NCBI GenBank assembly: GCA_012862575.1
Contig: BLSF01000025.1
Span: 248,001-312,000 of the forward strand
Origin: Parietichytrium sp. I65-24A
Taxonomy: Eukaryota > Sar > Bigyra > Thraustochytrida > Thraustochytriidae
DNA: 64,000 nt
Direction of reading: 5' to 3'
This document shows positions 19,573 through 29,746 of this stretch, in pieces. Under the pieces are notes generated by a model. The model saw only the letters and a list, made by a program, of their open reading frames with translations, did no database searches and was not told the origin of the DNA. A program made the position numbers and the translations under genes. Every line of letters begins with the position of its first letter. Positions within the stretch are counted from its first letter, which is position 1.

Positions 19573-21835
19573 CTTATCTATTCTATAGATCGTCTTCGAC
19601 TATTCTTCCACCGGCTGAGCTGCTCTGATGATCAATCGTGCCGCCAGTCTCTTTCTTTCTCTTGCCGCTCGTTCGATGTCTGCCTGCCTGCTTGTTTGTT
19701 TGTTTGTTTGTCTCTCTGCTCTCTCTCTCTCTCTATGGACATTGTATATCTCTCCAACTCACTCATTTATCATTGAACACTTGGACTGCACAATCAATCC
19801 TTTTACTTTGACTACTTTGACTACTTTTACACTTCTCACCGCTGTAGCACCTCTTACCGCTCTCCTACGCGCCCCTTCTCCCATCGGAACACAACATCCC
19901 TCTGCGCCGCACCGCTCCTCCGATAGCGTTTCGAGTAGCCAGCCTTACGGATGTGGGGCTGACTTTGTACCCCACCGCAGTAGCACATGATAGCACGCTA
20001 GTACCGGCTGGATTAGGGAGACCTAAGGGAGGAGTAGGACGTGGAGGATGTGGTAGGATGTGGTATGTAGTGGCGCCTAGTGCCGGACCTCTGGAAGTTT
20101 TGGGTATCTGTCACGTAACAGTGTCGTAGAGGCTTGTGCAATACGCCAGAGTTGTGTGGCGTCTGAATTGATCATTGACACTGCGAATCAATTGAACGTG
20201 AATCAATTATTCTGAACAAGAACGCGCTGGGGAGAAGAGAGGGAGTTTGAAGCTGATCGTGCTGCTCGTAAAAGTGAGTGAACGAGCTCCTCGAGGTCGT
20301 GGCCGTGGTCGCGCCGAGGGTGTCGTGTGCATACTGTGATGGGCTGAGCTGTGGACTTGCGAAATGGAGAAGCGATAACGGGAAAAATATTGCCTCACTC
20401 ACCTTTCCTAAGCGGGCCGCTAATGATCGCTAACGGTCCAATGGTATTTCCACTACACGATTTGCTCTAGGACCCAGTTGAATTACCATTATCAATGGGC
20501 ATAGCAATCATTAGGTCTTACGATAATGCTTCAGATATATATTGAGTAGCACTGTGGTTGTCGCGCTGAGGGGGTTTGTTAGAGTAAAACAGAGGTAAAT
20601 CGTATTTGACGGCGTCAGTGATGCAATGAGGGGTCCAAGATGAAGAAGGAACAGAGAGAAGCTGCGGTGTTCCCGCCAGGCTCGGGTGGTGACGAACTAA
20701 GAGAATGGCCTAGCGCAGTTAACGAAAGTGTAACGAAATGGGACACAAGACCGCCAAAACGAATGACGTCAATGTCTTGTTTGTGCGTTTTTTTGAACAC
20801 ACACTTTCAACATCTTTCAACAATCAAAATGAACGTTGAAATTAAGATCAAGATCAAAATCAAAGAGAAAAACATGCTCATGGAAAGAATTTTAGAACAC
20901 AGTCTAGACTTTGATCACCCACCTCCTCCTACCTTGGACGATGATGCAGCTCCCGTTTATGTCTTGATAGTGGCGGACCCGGTCATAACGGCGAATGCTG
21001 CGCCGATGGTCCGCACGTTGGCGCGTGGAGCGTGGATTGTGGAGGAGGTTTTCTCGTTTTGTTCGACAATCCGGCAATCTGAGAATTCTGCAATCTGGAA
21101 ATCTCGGGCTTGCTCGTTGCATGGCCAGTCGAATGGAAAAAGTGTAACTGGTACCTGCGATATAGTTTACGTTGCTGAGTCGTGCTGCTTACGAACACGT
21201 TTATCAGGTCTCGTCTCGACTCCAACTCGGTTCCGATGACTGTGTTCCAGTGGGTTCTGGTCTGGGTTCTCGTCAGCTTCCGACGCAATAGGAACCCATG
21301 TGGAACTGGATGATCATTGCATACGAAGCCTTGTGTCGAGGAACTCGATGGAAGCCCGAACCAAAACGACGCCAACCGGTCCGGATTCTTTCAAATTCAA
21401 TCTTTGTCAGTTTGTTCTGTGGTTGCGAGTTCTGCTCGACAAACATCGTATGCTGTCGGAATCTTCCAACACCCTTGTTGATTTTCAAAACCTTGCTCGT
21501 GAAAATATGACTCCTGCTTTGACTTGAATAGTTTACATTTTTTTCCAAATCACTCACCGAAAGAAGAGAAGAACCTTCCTTCTCCAACCAAAATCACAAC
21601 TCCACTTTCAGAAGAGCTCACACTCGCAAGTGCCGCACCCAAAACGAACTCAATCGATCTCTCCAAATTCCACTCACAAACAAACAAGAAGAACCAAACT
21701 TGGAGAAAGAACAACGATCCGTTCTTTTAATTTTGCAGAACGCTTCTCAACACTCCCACATCCAACTCATCCAATCCATTCCAATCCCCGCAGCTGCGCG
21801 CGTACACGCGCGTACCCCCATCCACCCCACACATA
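19573..21835. other. Divergent intergenic region with simple repeats
   Basis: 2.2 kb between the aminotransferase (minus) and the helicase (plus). A pyrimidine-rich GCCTGCTTGTTTG/CTCTCT tract lies at 19678-19735, just upstream of the aminotransferase start. One unexplained plus-strand ORF is listed separately. Otherwise I see nothing coding. Confidence 0.5.
20640..21239 (+). CDS. Doubtful ORF, 199 aa
   Basis: Opens with ATG at 20640. It has no recognisable domain, contains a simple Ile-Lys repeat (IKIKIKIKEK) and is Ser/Cys-rich towards its end. It may be chance in a non-coding gap; it is listed because of its length alone. Confidence 0.12.
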   Translation: MKKEQREAAVFPPGSGGDELREWPSAVNESVTKWDTRPPKRMTSMSCLCVFLNTHFQHLSTIKMNVEIKIKIKIKEKNMLMERILEHSLDFDHPPPPTLDDDAAPVYVLIVADPVITANAAPMVRTLARGAWIVEEVFSFCSTIRQSENSAIWKSRACSLHGQSNGKSVTGTCDIVYVAESCCLRTRLSGLVSTPTRFR

Positions 21836-23905
21836 ATGAGCGAGGACCCACCCGCGTACGTCCCGTACGTTTCCGCCGCCCAGCGTCGGCGCGAGCTGTC
21901 CGCCCGCGCGCTGGGCGGTCCCGGCGCGTCCCGTTCGCACTCCCATTCTCATTCGCGTACCCCTTCGCATACGCGTACCCCATCGCCATCGCGCGCGGAC
22001 GTCCCCGGCGCGGAGGCGTCGCTGGTGGACGTGTCCGAGGAGCTCAAGCAGGACGCCGGGCACGAGGCGGCCGTGCGGCGCGCGCAGGAGGCGCGTCTGC
22101 TGGCGCAGGTGACCGCGCAGCAGAAGGCGCTGCTGTCCGCGCGGGAGAAGTCAGGAGGAGTGTCCTCGGGAGGAGGAGGAGGAGGAGGAGGAGGAGGAGG
22201 AGGAGGAGTGTCCGCGGAGAGGTCGCTGGAGACGGGGTGGCGGCCGCGTAAAAGGGTCCGCGGAAGGAGCGAGGAAGAGCATGAGAGAGCGAGGAGGAAA
22301 TTGCATATGGTCGTGGAAGGGGAAACGCCGTTACCGGCGTTGTGCAGGTCTTTTGCGGACATGCGGCTACCGCGAGGCGTACTGCGGATGCTACGGGAGA
22401 GAGGCATTCGTAAACCGACGGCCATTCAGCAGCAGGGACTTCCGGTGGCACTCAGTGGCAGAGACATGATCGGAATTGCGAGCACCGGGTCAGGGAAAAC
22501 GCTAACGTTCTCGCTGCCGCTGGTGCTCTCCGCGATGGGCGCAGAGCTGAGACTGCCGGCGGCTAGTGGAGAAGGGCCTTTTGGAGTGGTTTTGGGACCG
22601 TCTAGGGAGCTCATGGCGCAGACTGCCACGCTGGTCAGGGACTTGTGCGATGCGATGCACCGTGGCGACCCAGACGCAGCACAGAGAGATCGCAGAGATC
22701 GCAGAGATGTGGAGTTGCGGGGAAGCCGCTATGAAGATGGCCATGGAGATCGATATAAAGACCGTGATGAAGACAGCCATGGAGATCGATATAAAGACCG
22801 TGATGATGATCGCCATGGTCGCCGCCGCGGGGACCGGGGAGGCAGAAATGATGGGAAAAGGCTCCGGCTGGACGCGTCGGGGAAGCTGCCGCACCTGCGA
22901 TGCATGCTGGCAATTGGGGGCATGGAGAGGGACGAGCGGCTCAAGCAGATGGACTCACATCGGCGATTCGGGACGCACGTAATCGTGGCGACCCCGGGCC
23001 GGCTCGCGGACCTCCTGAAGAGGAAAGAGGTGAACCTGGACTGGTGCAGGTACTTTTGCCTGGACGAGGGCGACAGGATGGTGGCAGACCAAAGTTTTGA
23101 GGAGGAGCTGCAGGGCATCCTGGGGTATTGCAAGGTGCAGCGCCAAACGCTGCTCTTCAGTGCCACGATGCCAAAAAAGGTGGTCGACTTTGCCAAGACG
23201 GCTCTCATTCGCCCTGTGACGGTGAATGTGGGACGCGCTGGTGCCGCCAACAAAAACATTTTGCAGGAGTTTGAAAACGTCCGCCCTGAAATGAAGAACA
23301 TCACTCTCCTGCAAAGTCTGCAAAAGTCGCCACCCCCGGTGGTCATCTTTGCGGACTCTCAGAAAGAGTGTGATGATATCTATGGGTACCTGCTGCTGAA
23401 AGGTGTTGAGGCCGTCGCGATCCACGGCGGCATGGCCCAGTCCGACCGTCTGGAAGCTGTACAATTGTTCAAAAGCTTGCAAAAGGACGTTCTGGTTGCC
23501 ACCGATATCGCTGCCAAAGGACTCGACTTTCCTGACATTCAGCACGTCATAAATCTAAACATGCCCCGGGAGATTGAAAACTATGTGCACCGCATTGGCC
23601 GCACTGGTCGATCGGGCAAGAAGGGCGTTGCCACCACCTTTGTGGATGGTACCGGGGACACTTCAATTCTTCTAGACTTGAAGCATCTGCTGAGAGAAGC
23701 CAAACAGAAGGTACCTCAATTCTTGCTTGAAATTGAAGACCCTACTGATCAAAAGTTCGAAGGAGACGAAGATTCTTCATGCGCTTATTGTGGCGGTTTG
23801 GGCCATCGCATCTCGAATTGCCCAAAACTACATGGCATTCTCAGGACACAGCAAGCCAATTTGCGCGACGTGGTTGGATCTGCTGCCTATGGTGGAAACT
23901 GGTGA
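21836..23905 (+). CDS. DDX41: DDX41/Abstrakt-type DEAD-box RNA helicase
   Basis: 689 aa, ATG at 21836. ATP-dependent RNA helicase; DDX41 orthologues are nuclear and associate with the spliceosome. Orthology rests on the N-terminal PPAYVPYVSAAQRR, the motif order PTAIQQQGLP, STGSGKT, PSREL, ATPGRL, SATMPKK, VATDIAAKGLDFP and HRIGRTGRSG, and the diagnostic C-terminal zinc knuckle CAYCGGLGHRISNC. Oddities: motif II reads D-E-G-D (residues 410-413), not D-E-A-D. A hydrophilic Arg/Asp-rich insert at about residues 283-340 contains two copies of HGDRYKDRDxD and separates motif Ia from the GG motif. An N-terminal run of 13 Gly is encoded by a GGA repeat. Confidence 0.95.
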   Translation: MSEDPPAYVPYVSAAQRRRELSARALGGPGASRSHSHSHSRTPSHTRTPSPSRADVPGAEASLVDVSEELKQDAGHEAAVRRAQEARLLAQVTAQQKALLSAREKSGGVSSGGGGGGGGGGGGGVSAERSLETGWRPRKRVRGRSEEEHERARRKLHMVVEGETPLPALCRSFADMRLPRGVLRMLRERGIRKPTAIQQQGLPVALSGRDMIGIASTGSGKTLTFSLPLVLSAMGAELRLPAASGEGPFGVVLGPSRELMAQTATLVRDLCDAMHRGDPDAAQRDRRDRRDVELRGSRYEDGHGDRYKDRDEDSHGDRYKDRDDDRHGRRRGDRGGRNDGKRLRLDASGKLPHLRCMLAIGGMERDERLKQMDSHRRFGTHVIVATPGRLADLLKRKEVNLDWCRYFCLDEGDRMVADQSFEEELQGILGYCKVQRQTLLFSATMPKKVVDFAKTALIRPVTVNVGRAGAANKNILQEFENVRPEMKNITLLQSLQKSPPPVVIFADSQKECDDIYGYLLLKGVEAVAIHGGMAQSDRLEAVQLFKSLQKDVLVATDIAAKGLDFPDIQHVINLNMPREIENYVHRIGRTGRSGKKGVATTFVDGTGDTSILLDLKHLLREAKQKVPQFLLEIEDPTDQKFEGDEDSSCAYCGGLGHRISNCPKLHGILRTQQANLRDVVGSAAYGGNW
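22168..22208. repeat. (GGA)n tract encoding poly-Gly
   Basis: In-frame trinucleotide repeat inside the helicase gene, in the disordered N-terminal region. It is prone to length variation. Confidence 0.95.
22735..22815. repeat. Coding tandem repeat in the helicase insert
   Basis: Two near-identical 36-bp units, each starting at GCCATGGAGATCGATATAAA and encoding HGDRYKDRDxD, followed by a degenerate third start (about 22810). It lies in the insert unique to this helicase. Confidence 0.9.
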
Positions 23906-24279
23906 TGCCGTTTTGAAAGGACGAACCCTTTTTTATATCATCACCTCAAGCATTGGTGTATGCCTGCGAGCACGGAACCAATGGCTTTGTTAATTTGTTG
24001 GAGTTGATTCTTTCGTCGACTCGGAAGGCATCCGCACATCAATATGCTCGGATTCTCGGATGGCCCCTCTTCTCACTGAAGCAAAAACCTAAACAAACCT
24101 AAACTGCACAGGCGCTATGAAAACAAAAGCATAAAGTCTGAATCGGAAATTATCTCTCATTTTTTCTTTTCTTACTCATGTAAATTGAACATCAAATAAT
24201 GGCGTGGAAACCTATGGGCAAGTTGGGGCGTCGCCTCTGGCCATGCATCCATTCCTTTTTCTTCGCTTTCCTTGGATAA
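23906..24279. other. Convergent intergenic region
   Basis: 374 bp between the 3' ends of the helicase (plus) and dynamin-related (minus) genes. No gene seen. Confidence 0.5.
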
Positions 24280-26629
24280 TCAGTTGATCTTGTACTCGCG
24301 CACCTCGGTCAGAATATGCATCGCCTTCTGCAATAGTTTGGCGGTCTCCTTGAACTTGACTCTGGTCTGAGCAATCTCCTCGTCCTCTTTCAAGAGCTCA
24401 TCGAAAAGCTCTTCCTTGTACAGGGAACGAATGAGCTCCGTATGCAGGTTCTCCTTAACGTGGTTCACAAGGAAAAACATGATCGTCTTCGGGGTGAGAT
24501 CAAGCACGTTCTTTCGCGATATGGCCAGGTAAGCCTCGATGAGCTTCTTGATGATTCGAATCTGTGCGTCGGACTCGGTCTCTTCAACAAAACTGTCCGT
24601 GTAGGAGTTCCTTCCAAGCATAGCCATCGGAAGAGTAGGCGGTTTGGAGGCATAAGACGGCGACTTGTGGTGGTTGTGCATAGAGGCTGCAGATCCCGGC
24701 ACAGAGTGGCTCGACGGAGGGTACTTCGAAACTCTCTCCTTCAAGATGAAGGACATGAGCGACGACGTTTTCGGAGGAGGATCGCGACTCGCCGCGGTGT
24801 CTTCGTCGGAGACCCCACCATTCATGGAGTTGGTCTCAATCGCATCTGCCAGTGTGTCGAGATCCAAGCTACTGCTCACCTTGCGACGTCCTGGCTCCGA
24901 AGAGAGAGACACCACAGAGGCAGCGGACTCGGCTACACGACCGCCGTAGTGATCTCCGTCGTAAATCGATTCTGAAGGACTGCCGCGAATGTAGTCTAAT
25001 TTGCTCATAAAGTCCGGGTGACTGGTGTTGATGAACGCCTGTTCAATCCGAATGAGGTTCTCGATCATCTTTTGCGTCGGCGTCAGACTGTCCGATAACA
25101 TTTTATTTACCGACTCCAACACATGCTCCTGCAAAGAGCGGAAGCGCGTCATTCCGGTAAAGCAGGACTGGTCAGCCACCTCCTGAAGGATCTCGTACAC
25201 GTCTGACACGCAATACATGGCCGGCTCTTGAAGATGGCTTAACTGCCTCTTTACCAAGAGCTCGAATGAAAGAACCGGAACGAATAGAGACGGTCGCGGG
25301 CCGGTCGCATTCATGATTGCCGTTCCTATGTCGCTGTCAGAGAGCTCACTAAAGACAAGTCACGACAAATGCAGTTGCACAAAGGCACACAAGTTGGCAT
25401 GTTAGCAAGATATGCTGAATGTGCAATTTGTCTCGCAAATCCGACGCCTGCAAGACGAAAACTTACCGAAATGGCGAAATCTCCTGAAGCTTTTCTGAAA
25501 AGAGCCTAAATGCACGCGACAAACGCGCCCCTCCGTACAATCCACCATCGTCAACGGCAATGTCATGCTGGTTGCTGGCTGCAGTCTGTCGCCCGTCCAT
25601 CGAGTCGACAAACGCAGAAGAGTATTTGCTCAGCAAGGTGAGGATGAGTTGCCCTTGAGATGTCTTATTCGTAAAGTCAACTGCCTCAGACCCAAGCGCT
25701 GCAAGCTCACGCTCCACTTCGCGCAGCTGCTTTTGTACATTGCTCTTGAGGTCTGGCAAGTGGTCCCGGATATGGTGTAGCAAGATGCTGTTCAATGTCT
25801 TGGTGAGATGCTCAGTCCCGTGCTTGTTGGCAACAGAGCGATAGCTTGGGTGGTTTAAAAAGTAGGCGCGCTCCTTCTTTCGAGAATCTCTGATGGAGGT
25901 GTTTGCGTTGATCTCTGCTTGAGAGCGGTTCACAACGCCAATATAGCCCAGTTTCAAGGGAATAACAGAGCCGTTCAGAGCATCTAAAACGTCTACACCG
26001 TCGTCTACTAAGTCTATCTTGGTCAGAACTCCGATCGTCCGGTCCCCGTAAGGATCTACTTCTCTCGCAAGCTTGAGCGCGTCGCTGTTGGCCAGGTCCG
26101 CGTTCGCAGGAGAAACCGCGAGGATAATGCTAAGGGGATTCGAGATGTACTCCATGCACATGTCTCGAATGAGGGCCTCGATGTTGCTCGGCTGGTCTCC
26201 AACTGGGACCTTGGTGATGCCGGGAAGGTCCACCAGCGTGAGATTGAGCACGTGTGGCGAATACACCTTGAGGCGGATCGCTTTACTGCTGACGCCTTTG
26301 TTTTTGCCAGTTTCGCGATCTGTTTCAATCTCTATTTCGCGGCGGACCTGGTCAAAATCTGAGAATTTGCGGTTCGGAAGGTGTAGAAATTCGGCCCACT
26401 CTTCCTCTCCCGGAGAGTTATACATTTGCAATACCAGCGGCCGGCGGGTACAGATTCCCGCTGAGCGTGGCAAAAAGCCCTTGCCAACAACGTTCTCTAG
26501 TACAGAGGACTTGCCCGACGACTGACTTCCAACGACCACTATCTGCGGCAGGTCCAGCATCGGTTTGCGCTGCCCAATCGTGTTGAATACATCTTGCAGC
26601 TTGTTCACCACCGGAATAAGCCCCTCCAT
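24280..26629 (-). CDS. Dynamin-related GTPase (DRP1/Dnm1-type, one intron)
   Basis: Large GTPase that constricts membranes, in this class usually for mitochondrial, peroxisomal or plastid division. Exons 26629..25467 and 25348..24280, intron 25466..25349 (118 bp, GTAAGT...TTTAG), 743 aa. GTPase motifs: GSQSSGKSSVLE (P-loop), LPRSAGICTRRPL (G2), DLPGI (G3) and TKID (G4). Splicing joins SPF-R to ELSDSDIGTAIMNATGPRPS, the expected middle-domain sequence. A GTPase-effector domain closes the protein (RKNVLDLTPKTIMFFLVNHV). There is no PH or proline-rich domain, so it is not a classical endocytic dynamin. A Ser-rich variable B-insert lies between middle and effector domains (about residues 510-620). 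The G2 region has Ser-Ala-Gly where many members have Gly-Ser-Gly. Confidence 0.93.
25349..25466 (-). other. Intron of the dynamin-related gene
   Basis: 118 bp, donor GTAAGT, acceptor TTTAG, phase 2. Another AG (CTTGCAG) lies only about 20 bp after the donor and is too close to be used. Confidence 0.85.
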
Positions 26630-27594
26630 CTTCCCGCGTCCTCAATGCTGTATCCCTCCTCTCTCGCGTATCTATCTGCACATATATATCAAAATATATG
26701 TATCCGCCCCGACTCGCACCGCTCGCGAGAGAAGGTGCCTTCTTGATCGATACGCACAATGCGCGCAAGCGTTCGGAGCAATGCGGCCCAAAGAGTCGCC
26801 CAATCCAATCCGTCCGATCTTTTCCGTTCTCGCAACTCCACGATCTCACAATCGCAACACCAACTTTCGCACGTTGCTGTCCTGGGCCTCGCCCAACTCT
26901 TCCTTCCTTCACTCATTCACTCTCTTATTCCTATTCCTTTTGCACGTACTAGAGTTGCGTTCTACTCCTTTTTACCCATAGAAAAGATAGCACTTTCCCG
27001 CTTTCTCGTTATGTGCTTCCGTATAATACTTGGCATCTTTCCCCTGTCGACGAAAGATAAGCAAGCGATTACATTGATTACATTTTTTGACCAACTCGCT
27101 GTCAGGATCGTCAGTAGAGCTTATCACGATTACATACACTGACTGTGAATTGATTGACGGACAGTCGTCATGAGTCATGTTGTGTTTGTTATTCATTAGC
27201 TAAAGACTTCCTGACTCCGACGCCTGACCGCGGTACATGAACTGCCTGAGGGTACTGCCGTGGCGCAGCAGGCTCGGAAGCTTTCTGGATGCGTTATTCG
27301 CGGAGGTAAGTGCGGGGCTAGGAAGAGAGTTTTTCTAGAGAGGGGTTGTTAGTTGCAACGTCTGGAAGGTTTCCGTGACTCGCAGTCAGGATAGTCACCA
27401 TGGATTGGGAAGTGCGAGGAGTGGGTCATTCATTGTGGGTCGCAGTTGGCGTGGTTAATGAGCTCTAGAGCTAGTACGTAAACTGTCGCGAGAAGGGTCA
27501 AGGGGGAAATGCAATCCACATGGTGGTCTGGAAGAAGCTCGAAGCGAGGCAACGTTGCGGGAAAGATGTATTTATGTACTGGTCAGTGTGCATG
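26630..27594. other. Intergenic, no gene seen
   Basis: Upstream region of the dynamin-related gene and 3' flank of the next minus-strand gene. An AT-rich CATATATATCAAAATATATG stretch at 26681-26700, about 55 bp upstream of the dynamin ATG, is a candidate TATA-like element (inference only). Confidence 0.4.
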
Positions 27595-28719
27595 CTATTT
27601 GCTCCCATAGCTTGAGATGTGTTGGAACAGGTCTTGTCTTGTATTCTGGCTACAGTCGTCCGGAAGTTCTACAGCGCTGAGGGTGACATGCTGCAGGGTC
27701 CCATTGTCACCAAGATCCCAGACATCGTCGAAAGTTAGACGGAGAGTAGTTTGAGTTTCACCACGCTCTCGGAATACTGCCAGGTCCAAAAGGTCTTGCA
27801 CGAATTGTAGCGCCTGTTCCTGATCCAAAAACCGTCTCGGAGAGAATGCGGTCTGAGTACGAGTTCCCGGGGTGAGCTCTTCGCAGATCAACTTTGCAGT
27901 GAAAAGATGCTTTGCGTATTCAAGAGCTGTTGCAAGGGCATCTGGGTCCTCTTTTGCCATCTCATCGTCTTCGAAAAGAACTTCTGCGACCGCGGCTCCG
28001 TCAGAGTCTATTAACATGGCTGCAGGAATGGACCCCAGAGCGTAGGATCTGCCGATGTCCGTCGTTTTCCAACTCCCATTTCCACCTACTCCAGCCCAGA
28101 ATACTGACTTTTCTGCCCAGTTGCCCAGAAGCCCTATAGTTGCCGCAAGCTTCCTTGCTGTGTCCAAGTCGTCGTCCACGGAGACAATAGCCAAATTTGT
28201 GGTTCCTTGACCCTCACTCGGGACGCAAAAGTCGTACAATGCTTTGGCAATATCACTGCACGTTTGCTGCCATGTTGCCGCAATCAGGACAATCAGGGGC
28301 TTGTGTTTGTAGTCGCCACTCCAAATCAGTCTCGACTTGCCGTCAAGATCAAAAACAAGTGGGTTGGATCTCGCAAGCTCAATATCGAAGGAAACGCCCA
28401 CGTTCTCCTCCTCAGGAACCGCACTCAATACTGCACTTTCCAGCTCCTCGGGGTCCAGCTCCAAGCTCTCTGCCAGCCCAAGCTGGCATTTTCCAGCGAC
28501 ATCATATTCGACCGTCCTCCATGCACATTCCCACTCTGACTGGCCGGTTCTCGTTGCTTCGCAGCACAGCCTGCGTCTAACCCGTATCCCAAGCACGCTC
28601 GAGGCTGTTGCAGCCTTGGAACCGCCCACATTCCTCAGTCCCGCCTCCACATTTCGCACAGCTCCGAGTATCGCTTGCAGAGTCTCGTCTTCGCAGCCTT
28701 CGCCGACCTTGGCGGCCAT
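27595..28719 (-). CDS. Thioredoxin-fold protein lacking the CxxC active site
   Basis: 374 aa from the ATG at 28719 (an in-frame GTG two codons upstream was ignored). The centre (about residues 135-250) reads like a thioredoxin-like or TlpA/nucleoredoxin-type fold. A beta strand KPLIVLIAATW precedes a helix, NLAIVSVDDDLDTARKLA follows, and SIPAAMLIDSDGAAVAEVL supplies the cis-Pro loop and final strands. Where the redox Cys-x-x-Cys normally follows the Trp, the sequence is WQQTC, so only one cysteine remains. The N-terminal 130 residues and C-terminal 100 residues are not recognised. I infer a non-redox or one-cysteine member. Divergent from the SUMO protease gene by 1 kb. Confidence 0.65.
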   Translation of the reverse strand: MAAKVGEGCEDETLQAILGAVRNVEAGLRNVGGSKAATASSVLGIRVRRRLCCEATRTGQSEWECAWRTVEYDVAGKCQLGLAESLELDPEELESAVLSAVPEEENVGVSFDIELARSNPLVFDLDGKSRLIWSGDYKHKPLIVLIAATWQQTCSDIAKALYDFCVPSEGQGTTNLAIVSVDDDLDTARKLAATIGLLGNWAEKSVFWAGVGGNGSWKTTDIGRSYALGSIPAAMLIDSDGAAVAEVLFEDDEMAKEDPDALATALEYAKHLFTAKLICEELTPGTRTQTAFSPRRFLDQEQALQFVQDLLDLAVFRERGETQTTLRLTFDDVWDLGDNGTLQHVTLSAVELPDDCSQNTRQDLFQHISSYGSK

Positions 28720-29160
28720 CGTCACAGTCTCACTTTCAAGCGCCGTCGCGGACGCAGCGCCGCGAGATCATGCGCACGTGCTCTGCGATTCTTCGTTTCT
28801 TCGTACCTTTTTTCTTTGCTTCTTCGCTTCTTCGCTACTTTGCAGCGCGGGCGAAGGCCTTGCCATAACTTTGCAAATCTTTGCAAACCATCATCATGAA
28901 TGCAAATCTTGACATTTTCAGTTTCCGCGTGATAAACGGGTTCGGTATCTCGTCACCAACACCCTTCCGTGACGCAAGCCGTACCAGTGCCATAGGGATT
29001 CTATAGTATCGATAGCATATGGAGTATCGTTCGACTGCATATGACTGCATACTGCCTAGCTAAAGTGGAGGCACACCAGAGAGTGACGAAGGGTCCCTAG
29101 TGACGTGATCTGACTATATGGAATATGGAATAAGACGACGTAATATGTATTAGACAGATC

Positions 29161-29212
29161 AGACTGTTTAGACATGTTTAGACTGTTTAGACATGTTTAG
29201 ACATGTTTAGAC
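29161..29212. repeat. Tandem repeat, unit AGACATGTTT / AGACTGTTT
   Basis: About five imperfect 9-10 bp units in a row. Confidence 0.9.
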
Positions 29213-29391
29213 GTGACAGATTGGACTGCGCGTCTTGAAGACGTCTCTGTGACGCGAAACAGGTAGTTTCAGACGAGACAGGCGTTTGCTTGTTTTGCTT
29301 GTGATGGTTTGTGATGCTTTTGATAAGATGTGTTTTGATTTCTTTCAAGTTGCACTTGCCACGGACGAGCGCGAGGAGAGTGCAGGCCTCG

Positions 29392-29424
29392 GTCGAACTG
29401 TCGAACTGTCGAACTGTCGAACTG
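29392..29424. repeat. Tandem repeat, unit TCGAACTG
   Basis: Four perfect 8-bp copies. Confidence 0.95.
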
Positions 29425-29607
29425 CGAACACAGTGGGAGGAAGAGTGAGCTTCGGAGTTGCGTTCCGCAATGCCAATCCGCGCGTGGGTGCAGGGCGCGC
29501 TGCAAGCTGTGGTAAGTGCGCTGGTCGTATGAAGGCGTTGTCGGTTGGGTTTCGCAACGCTCAAGTCGGGCTGAAAAGTGCGCGAGCAAGTCGGGCCTTT
29601 GTCGTTG

Positions 29608-29662
29608 TGGGATTTGGAATGTGGGATGTGGGATGTGGAATGTGGAATGGGAATGTGGAATG
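29608..29662. repeat. Tandem repeat, unit GGGATGT / GGAATGT
   Basis: Six to seven imperfect 7-bp units about 85 bp upstream of the SUMO protease ATG. Confidence 0.85.
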
Positions 29663-29746
29663 CTAAATTGCAATGCTTTGCGAGGTTTGTGGAGGGAATT
29701 GAGCTGACCGAACGATGTTTTGATTGGCATTTTGGCATGGTTGTAA

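Larger units (their letters stand above)
28720..29746. other. Divergent intergenic region with several tandem repeats
   Basis: 1 kb between the thioredoxin-fold gene (minus) and the SUMO protease gene (plus). It is notable for three separate short tandem repeats, listed individually. No gene seen. Confidence 0.5.

Noticed and set aside
22044-22451. Minus-strand ORFs with Pro or Leu runs
   Set aside because: They read the GGA repeat of the helicase gene backwards.
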